Below are positions 49,743 through 61,612 of a DNA stretch of 64,000 nt, in pieces; the first letter of the stretch is position 1; each line of letters begins with the position of its first letter. This DNA comes from Halichondria panicea (taxonomy: Eukaryota; Porifera; Demospongiae; Suberitida; Halichondriidae). The notes under the pieces are model-generated. The model was not told the origin of the DNA. It was given only the letters and a program-made list of their open reading frames with translations, and ran no database searches. Made by a program: the position numbers and the translations under genes. Where the stretch lies: NCBI RefSeq assembly GCF_963675165.1, contig NC_087389.1, positions 4,696,620-4,760,619 of the forward strand, read 5' to 3'.

Positions 49743-51491
49743 GCCAAACAAAAATTGTCCCAGTTACTGTTCTAGCAACAATTAAGTTTATGTCTCAGGT
49801 ATGATTTTTTATTGTTTCAGTATTGTCAAGTCAATGCTCTCTAGCTGTTAATGGGTTATAGTTGATTCACTCCGTTTACGAAAACAGCCTGTGAGAGAAT
49901 GAATGCCGCTTGAGCAAGTTGTTGAATAACTCATGCAGTAATCTTGGTTCCAGAAACATATCATTTGATTGCATAAAAAATGTGGTCGATATTATATTAA
50001 AAGTAGACTATTGATCTAGATCATTATACTATAATTTGTAATATAGACTGAAGTCTCAAAATAATAGCTATCACTTGTATAAGTGACATATACTTACAAG
50101 TGATCCACAAGTCAGTGTAGGGTTTCAATACTTGGATTCTTTGCTTGTCTAATGTAAGGGGGACTTGTAGCATTAAAAAACTAAGGCAATTTGGCAGAAT
50201 CAGAATTTGCAAAGAGAAAAGGCGACTTTTTGCGTACTTCTAAACGCGGCTATTATTTGAAACAGAAGCCAATAATTACTGTTTGCTTTGTGTGATTGTG
50301 GAAAAGGGTTAATACAATAGAAAGCTAGAATTGTGTCCGGTTCGTCTCTGTTAGCTGACTCTGGGATCCGGGAGGTATCTATGTACCACTAAAACCCTGT
50401 TCTCAAATGTTTCAGCATGCCTCCAGTCTAGTTTAGCTCCTGAGTTGCTGTGCTAGACACAGTTAAGTCATACATAACATTTTTCACTACATGCACTGCA
50501 TTATATCTGGTTTCTTTATAATCATGTCTTTGATGATGACAGTGCATGTAATTTTATGCACTGTCACTATGCATGCAGCTATGAACATTTTCCAGTAATG
50601 CAGTCTACAACAGTAACACTGTTGTCAACAGAAGGCAAGACATAACAGAAATTATGCTTGGAATAATTTTAGGTGACGTGTCTAAAGGAATAATTGAGAA
50701 TACCGTATATAGCGCGAAATTTCATAGGTAAAAATTCAGATCTTAACTCAAAGAAATAGGCTAGTTCTATACCTAACATAATTATTTTCGTCAGTGCTCT
50801 TCTTCAGGAAGCCATCTTGCTGTGATGATGTAACAGGAGGTGGTCCAAGAGAAGCGCCAATACTTTATCTTTCAATACCTGTACTCATATTGAACAAAAC
50901 ACTTATATTTTTAAAGATATGAACTGAAATGTGAAAAATAAAAAGTTCCTGTCTCTTTGGTTGGAGCACTGTATATAGAACGCTATTTTCAATATCTAAT
51001 GTTTGTTATTTATATAACTGTCAACAATAAAAATGATACAACTTAGTCTATAGTGGAACCTCCATAAAACGGACACCATTGGGGACCAGCGTTTTGGCCG
51101 TTATAGAGAGGTGGTCTTCCTTGGGAGGTTTCGATTTCCAGCTATGTATTTTCTACGAGTCATTTCTTGCTGCAAATGAATCTTGGGGCTTTGCTAACTG
51201 CTTCTTTAGCTCATACAAGCTTTGAAAAGGCTGTAGAGACAAGCTACAGCCAGGTTTTCACGATTGTGCAAAATAATACTATCTCAGCAATAATTTTCTG
51301 CTAATTCTAGTTGGGGGACTAGAAAGCTGCTCGTTGTACGGAGTAGAGAAGTGGTCGCTTTTGAGAGGTTGCTTTACATTGAAGTCATTGTAGTTTCAAT
51401 CCGGACCTAAGCTCTTGGCCGTTATATAGCGTGTGGTTGCTATTCGGAGGTGGTCGTTAATAGAGGTTCCACTGTATATGAATGAATAAAG
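49743..51491. other. Spacer between NLR copies 1 and 2
   Basis: No exon recognised. It contains the promoter region of NLR copy 1 and one complete MITE (51052-51476) near the 3' end of NLR copy 2. Confidence 0.6.
51052..51476. mobile_element. Complete MITE with TAGTGGAACCTC ends (Tc1/pogo-like)
   Basis: AGTGGAACCTCCATAAAACG at the left faces GTTAATAGAGGTTCCACT at the right, each bordered by TA. A further internal pair of GGCCGTTATA motifs is in inverted order. The element is about 425 bp with no coding frame. A truncated copy is at 25515-25850. TA borders and these ends fit the Tc1/mariner/pogo group. Confidence 0.75.
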
Positions 51492-54400
51492 TCACATTCT
51501 AGATCTAGTGCCGTATTTCCCCCTAACAGCTGATGACAAGTCCCCATAATCAATGTCATGGAGAGCGTCGGCAATAATGCTCCAAGTTATTCCTCGACTC
51601 CTGTAGTTTTTGGCAATGAACTGAAACAGGGCAATCTTCTGACCTTCAGTATCTATACGTGGGTATTGAGAGATTTAATATGAACTCTAGATCAATAATT
51701 ATAAGACAAGGGTGCAATAATTATCATCCCTAATTATATGATATACATAATCAGTTACCATTTCGATTGTCTTGCTGGATGACCTCCAGTCGGTGTTGAG
51801 GAATGCCCAAACTGACCCCAAACTGCATTGGTTTTGTGAGTGTCTTGAGCTCCTTGTCCAGAACATTAAGCGTCAACCCTAGAGGGACAAAATAGGACTG
51901 GAGGATGAGGGAGATTAGTACTACCGCTTATATAGTACCGAATACTGAATACAGATAGGAAAGTCCACAAGTTTGCAATGTGCACATAATATAAGAGTTA
52001 TATTTAAAATATTACTTGGCAAGTGCTCTATACCTGAACTGGCTTGAGTTGCTCGTGGAGATGAAATTGGGAGGGATGGAGTAATTGTTCCATTTTTACT
52101 AAAGTCAGCAACTGACACAACAAGCTCTGTATGTGTGTGTCATGTGAGGGTTCGTGCAGGCCAGGAATTAGGGATTCTGATAGCTAGCTCCATTACAATA
52201 TATTATTAGTAGGTCTGGTCCATGCAGTTATGTATACCAAGGTTCAGATGATATGATGTTAACTCACCTGTTTCGTTTTGCGCTGTTACTTGAATAGACT
52301 GTACAGTAGGACAGGCAGGCTCATCATTGGGTGGTTCTGTAGGATTCTGGGCATGAGCAAGAGGGTCTGAAAAGAAGATCTTGTAATCACCGACATTACT
52401 TTCAGTGCCCAGTGCACCGTCTGTTGTGTGGAGCTACAATATAAGTTTAAAATCAAAACTATGTTCACATAAAATGTGCTATATGCTAATGCTCACGTTC
52501 AGTAGTTCAGCCACCTCAATTATCTCTAACAGAAGCATATCCCAAAGTTTGTAGAAAACACGAGTCATCTGAAATCATATATGATAGTGTCATATGCCCA
52601 TAATTTTAAAAATTACAATGTATACCTTTTCATTTTGCGGAGGTAAACACGTTCTCTCCCACTCGTTCAGCATTGCGGTTTTCCGTGATTCCTCAAAGGC
52701 CTGCATTTTTAGATAATGAGTGAAATGCAACATACTTAATTGGGAACTATGATTATATACCTTCAAGTGTTCGGTACACATATGTAGTAATTCCTTGCTG
52801 ACAGGATTACCGAGGAGAATAATACCACCCTTGTAACCGATGCTGAAGACCTTCAAACTAAGAAATAGCTCAGGTACACACTCAGTGAGAGCCATCACTC
52901 CGTTATCATCAATCATGTTGTATCTGAGATCCAACGACTTTAAATTCTTACATACTACATTGGCAGACTTAAGATGGTGGATAAGCATTATGATGTCGGC
53001 AGAGGTGAGAGAACAGTCAGAGCAGATGAGTTCTTTCAGCGATTGAAATGCTTGAAAAATCTTTGCTAGTAAAAGAGTTCCAGCAGTTCCACTAAAATTA
53101 GAGCCAGTTAAGTTTATCCTTTTTAACCAGTTAAAGTTATTTGAGTGAAGATCCAGCATATCACAGGTGACAGATTGAGACTCTGAGGAAGTATAATGTG
53201 TAACTCTAAAATCAATGCGATTCAATCTTGATGGAATATTCTTCACAACTGAACACAATCCAGGTATGCCAAGATAATTATCTGAGAGGCTTAAGAATCT
53301 CATTCCAGCACAGTGAGAGGAAATGGACAGTAAGAGGGTGGTCAGTAGAGCTCCGTTGACGTCAGCATCGTCAGTGAGGGTGTTGGCTAACTCCAGTCTC
53401 ATCAGGTTGATAAGAGCACCAGACTGTATAGCTGACTCCAATGACTGTATGCCAGACACCCCAAGAGGATTGTCGGATAAGATAAGTTCCGTGAGACTCA
53501 TACAAGATGTGTGCAAGAATGAAGTCATGATGGTAGTAAAGTTGTTCTTGCTTAAAGAGAGCATATGTAAAGCTGTAAAAGAAGTTGAGGCTCTCTTAAA
53601 TAGATCAGCAACACCTTTGTCAGACAACTTTGTCTGTATGAGGGATAACTCTCGGATTTGTAGTTTACTATTCACATTCGAAAGTATGTCAGTTAGTTCC
53701 TTCAAAAGCTTATCATCGATTGCACAATAGGATATGCTGATAACCATATTGTCACATTGTGCAGCATGACGAAGAACATAGAACTTAGCTACACAGTCAA
53801 AGGGAGCCTTGAAATAACAATATAACAAAAATTGCTCCGACATCATACAAATTTTTATTGCAAGGCCAGGATCTGAAGATTCAAAAGCCAAATGACTTAA
53901 TGCCAAAACGTCTGTATCCTTTTTAGCCATTAAAAATACATCCATCAAACCATCGTCCAAACTGATCACCTTATCACTACAACTACCATTGTGTATACTA
54001 GCAAGACCAAACATAAATCTCCACACCATGTCAAACCGACCACTGTCAGCACGAGCCTTAACAATCTTCAGTTTCTCCTCATTGGGTAGAGCAGCAAGAT
54101 GGAGGGCAGCCAGAAACTCCTGGATGGTTAGATGAGCAAAGTGAAAAGACAGGCCATGACCAATAGGTAGAAGTGATCGTGCAGACTGCAACAGACCAAA
54201 GCACTGTTGCTTATCAGTGATTTCGGGTAAACGAGAGGACAATTCAGCTTCTGAGAAAACCAGCTGATCTAGTAATAAGCACTCGTAGGCAAACTCACAA
54301 ATCAACCAGAACGTTTGCTGTAGGCCATTCGGAATGTCGTCAAATCTATTTAGGCCAATCGGACAATCAAGAAATTTCTTTTTGATATTGCGAAGAATAA

Positions 54401-55280
54401 TGTTAAGAACAATTTGAGTGTACAGATCAGTTAGCGTACGAGGAAGCTTTTGTTCTAAAGTGTGCCACAAGTTACAAACAATGGCGCAATTGAGAGGCAC
54501 GGAACACACACTCTGAATGACTGGGTTGTTCTCAAGCTGCTCGATAAGAGAAGAAGCTTTCTCTGGGAATTGCTCAAACTCTGATGCTATGTACTGCTTG
54601 ATATTCTCCTCACTAAAACCAACTACCTCAACCAAACGGTCCACAAAAGGAAGGTCGTGAAGAGGAGCTGAAGCAGAAGGGCGTGAGGTGAGGAGAACAG
54701 AAGCAAATGGAAGAACATCACCAAAAACAAGGTTGTATAGAAAGGACACTGTGGACTGGTTCTTTTCATTAAGTTCGTCCCAGCCATCAGCTATGATGAG
54801 GACACCTTCTCCCTCTCTATCCTCCAACTCCTCTATAACAGATGTGCGAATCCTCTCACTGGAGTGGAGAAGTTTGAACAGTTCAGCAAGACTTGTGGCT
54901 GAAGATACTCGATTCTCTCTTAGTGAAAGCAACAGAACACAGTCAAAGCGTTTTAGGATCTTGCCCTCTGCCCACCCCTCAGCAAGCATGGTACACAGTG
55001 TGGTTTTACCAATCCCAGCATTGCCTTCAACGATGAGCTTTCTCACTGGCCTCTTGCCTTTTTCGACTTTGAAAAGGTCACCATGGAGAATTGGAGTACG
55101 CTTGACCTTATCATCAGGTGCACCATGTTGTGTCAAGCCAGCTCTAAATCCTTCTTCTTTTTCAGCGTCCACTAACTGTAAGTTTATCAGCTTGTCCCCT
55201 CTAACTGGTGGCCATTGATTTTGGCGATTCAAGAGTCTCTCTTTGTACTTCCGGCGAATGCTAGCAATGAATTTATCCAT
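51492..55280 (-). CDS. NACHT-LRR protein with C-terminal death-fold domain, NLR copy 2, intact
   Basis: Predicted exons, in transcript order: 55280-52761, 52700-52626, 52568-52497, 52433-52268, 52126-52034, 51878-51759 and 51652-51492. They total 3207 bases, 1068 aa, with the same seven-exon plan as NLR copy 1. Walker A is GNAGIGKTT at 86-94 and Walker B is VLIIADGWDEL. The NACHT-associated helical region and leucine-rich repeats (LTELILSDNPLGVSGIQSLE) match copy 1 closely, while exons 4-5 diverge more. Exons 6-7 give the death-like fold (FGVSLGIPQHRLEVIQQ; ITWSIIADALHDI). Upstream of the ATG, the sequence TTTTTTCTCAG then GTTTTGTGC looks like an acceptor, so a 5' non-coding or coding exon may precede it. 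The fragment just before the chosen start has no recognisable domain. Confidence 0.88.
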
Positions 55281-55719
55281 TTTAGAAAGCACAAAACCTG
55301 AGAAAAAAGTAACATTTTTCAATTACACAGTTAGCACATTTTGTATAATAATTATGTTGCTGTTAATCAGATTCAGCTTTCATATAGAATGTGTTTTGGT
55401 TCTTAGCAACATAAATTGAAGTGAAGAGATGTCTCTAAAACCGAGCAAGGAGATTCCAGACAAGAACGTACACTCTAGAAGGAGCCATTTGCACTTGAAC
55501 CTAATAGTGTCTACATCACATTTTGTGTGCAGAGTATACTCGCTATAAGTGATAAAGAGTCCAAGTACGACACATGCATGAAATATCTATATCTTCCTCA
55601 ACAAAAGGATTTTAGAAGTATGCAAGCATTGTTCCATGCATGTATAATTATACTAGAGTATTCTTGCCACTGTGCGTGGGCGTAGCCAAAATTTGAAACC
55701 CCACACTTTCCAATTTCCT

Positions 55720-55906
55720 GGAATATTCGTTATTTTCGTGGGCAAGCTGACCTCCATGAAATTTTAACGTACATGTAGGTGTAGCTTAACGGAACGTAGG
55801 AATGCAGTGCAGCCACGAGACTAAACGAAATTTTTACTCACGAATACCACCGTTTTTCGAGTTGAACGAATTTTTTACCCCCCACGAAAATTACCCGCTA
55901 TATACT
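55720..55906. repeat. MITE of the GCGGGTAATTTTCG family
   Basis: TATTTTCGTGGGCAAGCTGA near the left end and CACGAAAATTACCCGCTATA at the right define the element. Its interior matches 33719-33883, and its right end matches 4546-4755. Confidence 0.65.
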
Positions 55907-56035
55907 GTAATTGATCAGGGCTGGCAATAAAGTTAATCTACACCACCACCACACTTTTTTTAGGGTGGTCTCCAGTGTGTTGCGTAAGTGTGAATAAGCT
56001 AGACCACACATTTTCTCTCCACAGTGAATACTGAT

Positions 56036-56083
56036 GGCCTCGAATCCAGGCCGCTTGAGAAAAGGCCTAGATTCGAGGCAGTA
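56036..56083. repeat. Short TAGCCTCGAT-family hairpin
   Basis: GCCTCGAATCCAGGCCGCTT and AGGCCTAGATTCGAGGC pair as inverted arms around a few bases. Confidence 0.55.
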
Positions 56084-56438
56084 ATCATCTATCAGAAATA
56101 TGGAAATCCAGCTAGAAATCTTTGAAATCATTTTGCAATCTCATGATTTAGAACTCTCGTACCTATTGCTACTTTCCAGCCCCTAGGATATGTGGGTAAA
56201 GTGACTTTGGAAACCTGAGAAGACCCTCTACCCTGATAGCAAAAGATTGCTCTATATATTCGGACCCTATAGGTCTGTGGTGCACTGAGGAATACCTGTA
56301 GTATGGTTTCTGTATGTAAAATTAATATGGTTTCTATTTATTAAATGGCAATTAATATTCGTGCCACAAATCAGATTATTGGCCCTTGCATGTAGTCCGT
56401 CATCTTGCCTAAAGGCCCCTGACCACATCTACTACTAT

Positions 56439-57101
56439 CAGGGGCGTAGGGAGGGGGAGGGCTTTGGGGGCTGGAGCCCCCCCTTTCTCTGCAAAAACCA
56501 CACTAAGAGCCCCACCTTCTCTGATGAGTCTTCAGCCTGGGAATTACTGGTATAGATTAGTGGCAGACAAACAGCATGTCCAAGAGCTAGCTATACTATA
56601 CTAGTAACTTTGATTCTTTAGTGCAACTAAGCTAGCTAGCTACGTAGGGCTAGCTAGCTAGCTTTAGCAGTATTATTAATTGAAGCAAGGTGTGGCTATT
56701 TCTTGCACATGCGCAATGCACTGTGCAACTGATTAATAATCTACTACAGAGGTTGATTGAGAAGGTTGATTGAAAGCAGCAACATGTCACAGAAACTGGA
56801 CCGCTACTTCTCAAGGGCAAGCTCTAGTGCCAGCTTGCCAAGCTCTAGTACTGCCAGCCTGAGTACTGATGAAGACATTGTTGATGAATTTGCCAGGCGT
56901 CATCCACGTAGACTAAAACTATTATAGCTATGCTATATAGCTTTGATTGTTGGCAGGATGTAGAGTTCACTTCCCGAAAATGAGTCATTAATTAGGGGGT
57001 GTGGCTTCCGGTCTACGAAAAATTTTGGCGCTCCGCGCCAAGTAGTTTCTGGCGCGTAACAGCTCAGCCCCCCCTTCCTCAAATTCCTGCCTACGCCCCT
57101 G
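56439..57101 (+). mobile_element. hAT-like element with CAGGGGCGTAG ends and a residual frame
   Basis: CAGGGGCGTAGG at 56439 faces CCTACGCCCCTG ending at 57101. ACTAT stands next to both ends. The ends match the larger element at 1070-2038. Inside, an ATG at 56784 opens a 47-codon frame (to 56927) beginning MSQKLDRYFSR and continuing with a serine-rich stretch. Such a start resembles the N-terminus of hAT-type transposases, but the rest of a transposase is absent, as in an internally deleted derivative. Confidence 0.6.
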
Positions 57102-57231
57102 ACTATACTACCTGACCAATAAACTGCTTATGCATGCATATGGCACTCATTTCCATGTAGTATATAACTATTACGTAGAAACTGACATTGTACGTAAAGT
57201 CACCGGCTGAGGTATAGCCCTGTATAGCCAT

Positions 57232-57450
57232 CAGTGGCGTAGCCAGGATTTTGTGAAGGGCAGGGCTAGATTCTAAAAAAAGGGCATCACTTTTCCTCAG
57301 CAGTAAGTATGCGCATCAGATGGCCCTGCCTACATGACATCATTCTAGTAACTATGTATACGATTCAAGCTATATTAGTTGCAGTTGATGGAGCATAAAA
57401 CCGGGGGAGGGGGCTCTAGCCCCGTGAACCCCCCTCTGCCTACGTCACTG
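57232..57450. mobile_element. MITE with CAGTGGCGTAG ends
   Basis: CAGTGGCGTAGCCAGG at the left faces CCTACGTCACTG at the right, with one mismatch. GCCAT directly flanks both sides. It is about 219 bp with no coding capacity. The interior contains a long GGGGGAGGGGGCTCTAGCCC segment. Confidence 0.65.
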
Positions 57451-57558
57451 GCCATGGGTTTGGATATAGGTATATAGTCACTATATACACAGGTTTGGAG
57501 TTGAGGCCAACCATATACAAAAGACAGACGTCAAATACCACCAAACAGTGCTACCCTA

Positions 57559-58477
57559 AGGTATGGATGGGGTGCCGTTTGTGTCAAAATCCAAAAAGAG
57601 TCTATGAAATGGAGTCAACGTTATAAAGGTCAATGTTTACCAAGAGTTGACATCATAAAGGTCTAAAGGAGTCGATGTTTACCAAGAGTCGACGTCATAA
57701 AGGTCTAAAGGAGTCGATGTTTACCAAGAGTCGACGTCATAAAGGTCGATGTTTTGCCGTTTGTGTCAAAATTAAAATGAGTCGATGTTATGAAATGAAG
57801 TCAAAGGGTCGACGCCGTTACAAAAGAGGGCGTTACAAAGGAGTCGATGTTTACCATAATAATTTAGTATTCTGTGTTTGTAGTAAGTCGACCTTTACTA
57901 ATTTCAATTTAACGGTAAACTGGAGAGTCGAGTCAGTGTAGGGCTAGGGCTAGGAGGAGTGGTGCTGCACAGGGAAGGCTGACCTTAGTTCATTAAGGTC
58001 ACTCATTGGGTTTCTCCAGTCTGTTCTGTGTAGCACACCACGGCTCCAGCTTCCTACACTCTCCACATGCTTTCCAATTTACCGTTAAATTGAAATTAAA
58101 TCATATTAGTAAAGGTCGACTTACTACAAAATACAGAAAATAGGCCTACTCTAATGTTAATGTTTAGTAAACATCGACTTATTTATACCTTAAGGTGACA
58201 TATTTTCGCGTGTATTAATTTCTGCTATTTCTGCGAATGAGAGTAAAATCGCAAAAATTAATACTCGCAAATAATTGGCCGCCCTCTTGTTTAATGTATC
58301 CAGATCGACATTTCGCAAAATATTATACCGCAAAATGTACAAAACTGTAAAAACGCAAACAAATCTACCTGTGAAAATATGTCACCTTAAGGTAATATTG
58401 ACTCTTTCATTCATAATATTGACTCAGACTCTGCATCGACTCTTTTTGGATTTTGACACAAACGGTACCCCATACTA
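57559..58477. mobile_element. Fold-back element with nested inverted arms and GTCGA-rich tandem repeats
   Basis: The left end GTATGGATGGGGTGCCGTTT continues into GTGTCAAAATCCAAAAAGAG. It faces CTCTTTTTGGATTTTGACAC then AAACGGTACCCCATAC at the right. Inside the left half, units such as AGGAGTCGATGTTTACCAAG and AGTCGACGTCATAAAGGTC repeat in tandem. A second inner pair of arms (TAAGTCGACCTTTACTAAT near 57884; its complement near 58105-58125) brackets an unrelated core. A separate MITE is inserted in the right arm (58187-58393). The open frame over the repeats lacks protein features. Confidence 0.65.
58187..58393. repeat. Nested MITE with ACCTTAAGGTGACATATTTT ends
   Basis: ACCTTAAGGTGACATATTTT at the left faces AAAATATGTCACCTTAAGGT at the right, a perfect 20-bp inverted pair. 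It interrupts the right arm of the fold-back element. Confidence 0.75.
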
Positions 58478-58851
58478 AAGAGGCTCAAACCCTCGGCACA
58501 GCTCTGGAGAATGGCCACTGTTTATATACCATACTTAAATTCTTCTTTTTACTGTTCTCTGCTATAGCTTAGGTTATTGTATATCTCTGAGTATTCAACT
58601 AGCTTGCTATAAATTTAGGTATGGTAAGTGCATATCATTACTTTTATCTAATACAAAGTACACTACATAACATAGTAGTAGACTATCATTTGTAAGTTAC
58701 ATAGATCTACTTACAATTTCCACAAGTAGAACTCAGTGAAAGCAAGACCTTGTTCAGGCTTTTGTAAAAGGGTTGTTCAGTATTAATAACCAAACATCTT
58801 AGAAACTGTGGTAAGGTCCACTGACATATCTCGTGACCACCAGAGGATGCG

Positions 58852-59033
58852 TGCACAAATCACTACAAGTTCAGTGCGTTGATGTCATTGTGGTCGCATG
58901 ACAATGTCCTGGCTAAATGCACTGAGATTCGTTATGTGTGCACGAATCACTACAAGTTCAGTGCACTGATGTCATGTGTGGTCACGTGATAACGTCCTGG
59001 CTAAATGCACTGAACTTGTAGTGATTCGTGCAC
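58852..59033. repeat. Tandem duplication with perfect 28-bp inverted arms
   Basis: GTGCACGAATCACTACAAGT then TCAGTGCA (58938-58965) faces its exact complement at 59006-59033. A diverged direct copy of the left arm and spacer, including TCCTGGCTAAATGCACTGA, precedes it at about 58852-58925. Confidence 0.75.
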
Positions 59034-59988
59034 GCATGTCGGACCTCCTCTGTGTGACCACTGTCACTAATCTATAGCATGTGCATGATAAATTGAATGA
59101 GTATAAATAATCTTCCAGGTGTAGAAAAAATAACACACTGAACAAGGTTTTAACAAACTGCAATTTTTGTAGGCAATATTTGTGTCCCTATAAGGAGAAA
59201 CTCCATCACAACAAGGATACGTACATCATACAAACAAAGTTACATACTAGTGCAGTATTTCTCCCTAATAGCTGTTGACAAGTCCCCATAATCAATGTCA
59301 CGTAGAGCGTCGGCAATAATGCTCCAAGTTATTCTTAGACTCATGTAGTTTTTGGCAATGAACTGGAACAGGGCAATCTTCTGACCTTTGGTATCTGCAT
59401 GAGAAGAAATCTATGAATTCTATATCCTGCATGGAGAAGCAGACTAAAATTTTTTCCTTTACCAAATCGATTGTCTTGCTGGATGACCTCCAGTCGGTGT
59501 TGAGGAATGCCCAAACTGACCCCAAACAGTATTGATTTTGTGAGTGTCTTAATTGAGCTCCTTGTTCAAAACACCAGGAGTCAACTCTGGAGGAAATGAA
59601 TGGGAATAGGGGGAGATTAGTACGCAGTACATATAATGTATTGGCACTAATACCACAGCTTAATTGTGTAGAACAACCTTGCAATGTGCGCAATAGTAAA
59701 AGTGGCAGGTGCTCTATACCTGAACTGGCTTGAGTTGCTTTTGGAGATGAAGGTGGGAGGGGTGATGTAACTCTCTCATCTTTACTAGAGTCAGCAACTA
59801 ATACAGCAAAGTCTGTGCATGTATGTCATCGTGCAAGATTTGAGTGCTTGAGCAACTATTTCGAGGATTGGCTTAAAATCAACATTTCGCGGATTTTATT
59901 TCGAGGATAAATGTTCAAATGAACAGAAAAGAATACCAGAAGTATATCCAATAGTACTAGGAGCAAAATTTTGAGGTTCGATGGGACA

Positions 59989-60598
59989 TAGCCTCGATCC
60001 CAGGCCGAGTTTTCGCTTTTATAACGGTTAGGCGAACAACTAGGCCTGGTACTAGTTGTCTGTGCATGCGTCAGTCGTTCGTCAGATTCTGACAAATGAA
60101 TATTCTCGTTCACTTTCGTGACATTTATATTTGTGTACTATTGTGTACTAGAAGTCAGTTCCCGTTTTATCATTATTGGGAATGGCTCTTAGCTGAAGCT
60201 TCTCTCTTCTCTGAAGCTTAGAAAACATTATTCTGAAGACTGAACAACAAGGGAAGAGGTATAAAGCTTTGTCAAGCTTGTTAAGGTCAGATACATTTGT
60301 GTGGGCCCTATGCTATCAAGTCTTGTTTATGTTTTGGTATTAAAGATCTAGCTAGACTATAGTATCATCATTAATATGGTGGATCAAGTGAAGAGTGTGA
60401 GCTAGAGAACTTGGTGCTGCCATCATCAGCTCATCAACAATGACACTATAACCTGTTTAATACGAGAAATTAGATCTACACGTATTTTGAATGTCTACTT
60501 CTCTGTACACAGAGCAATGGCTACTATCCAACTAGTACCAGGCCTAGTTGTTCGCCTAACCGTTATAAAAGCGAAAACTCGGCCTGGGATCGAGGCTA
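59989..60598. mobile_element. 610-bp DNA transposon with perfect 70-bp inverted ends
   Basis: Bases 59989-60058, beginning TAGCCTCGATCCCAGGCCGA, are matched without mismatch by the reverse complement at 60529-60598. TA lies at both extremes, which fits a TA target duplication. No transposase is seen in the 470-bp centre. It sits in an intron of the broken NLR copy 3. It is the longest member of a family whose relics occur at 14457, 39709 and 56036. Confidence 0.85.
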
Positions 60599-60954
60599 GA
60601 GGGGACAATCCACAAAAACCGCTAAAATTTTGCTATATAATGCTCTAGAGTAAGTCGCCGAACTCCGTCAGACATCAAAGTGCGTCAGGTAAAAGGGCGT
60701 GTAACGCACAAACAAAACAAGACTGATTCAAACTAATTATACACACTAACAGATAGTAGCCAATAGGTTTTGGGATCTAGAACATGGGCATGAGGTATCT
60801 ATGTGTTATAATGTCCCAAATCGAGGGATGAGGGACACTATAACCATAGATAAATAATTATACAGTAGCTTTAGATATAGTTCCCCTATGCTAGTAGGTA
60901 GCTTCAGTTATGTATCCAATGCTAATTGATTAATATATGAAGTTAACTCACTTG
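60599..60954. other. Remaining intron sequence of NLR copy 3
   Basis: No gene or repeat recognised between the 610-bp element and the fourth exon counterpart of the decayed NLR. Confidence 0.5.
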
Positions 60955-61408
60955 TTACCTCTTGCTCTGTTATTCTAGTGGACTGTACTGTAGGGGAGGT
61001 ATAGGCTCATCATTGAGTGGTTCTGTAGCCTGAGGAGAATTTAGGTTACGGGCAAGAGAGTCTGGAAAGAAGATTTTGTAATTGGCATCGTCACTAATAG
61101 TGTCCAGTGCATCGTCAGTTTGGTCGATCTACAATAATTCAGTTAAATACTCCGGTTCATAACAAGATTCTCACCCCGTGCGTTGAGCTTCATCGCGATA
61201 AACATTTTACTGTAATGACATTAACAAATGACTGGGGAATGACTGTGAATCGGAATGATCGTGAATCTATACAGCAAAGATTAGATCGATTAGAAAACAG
61301 TGTTTTGTCGTCTTCAAAGATCACCTCAAGTTTCAACTATAAGTAGCTTCAACCACCGTCATTATAGTAGTTAATGAAAGTGTATATAGTTTGCAAACAG
61401 CTTCTCCA

Positions 61409-61612
<204 letters not shown>

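Larger units (their letters stand above)
55281..59239. other. Transposon-rich spacer between NLR copies 2 and 3
   Basis: About 4 kb without a host gene. It is largely occupied by the inverted-repeat elements listed individually below. Sequence between elements shows no exon. Confidence 0.6.

Noticed and set aside
55281-55322. N-terminal extension of NLR copy 2 beyond the ATG at 55280
   Set aside because: The extended frame begins with TTG and passes through what looks like a splice acceptor (TTTTTTCTCAG); the ATG at 55280 is preferred.
57675-57941. 88-codon frame with a duplicated KSRRHKG motif
   Set aside because: It translates GTCGA-type tandem units of the fold-back element, and the frame has no recognisable domain.
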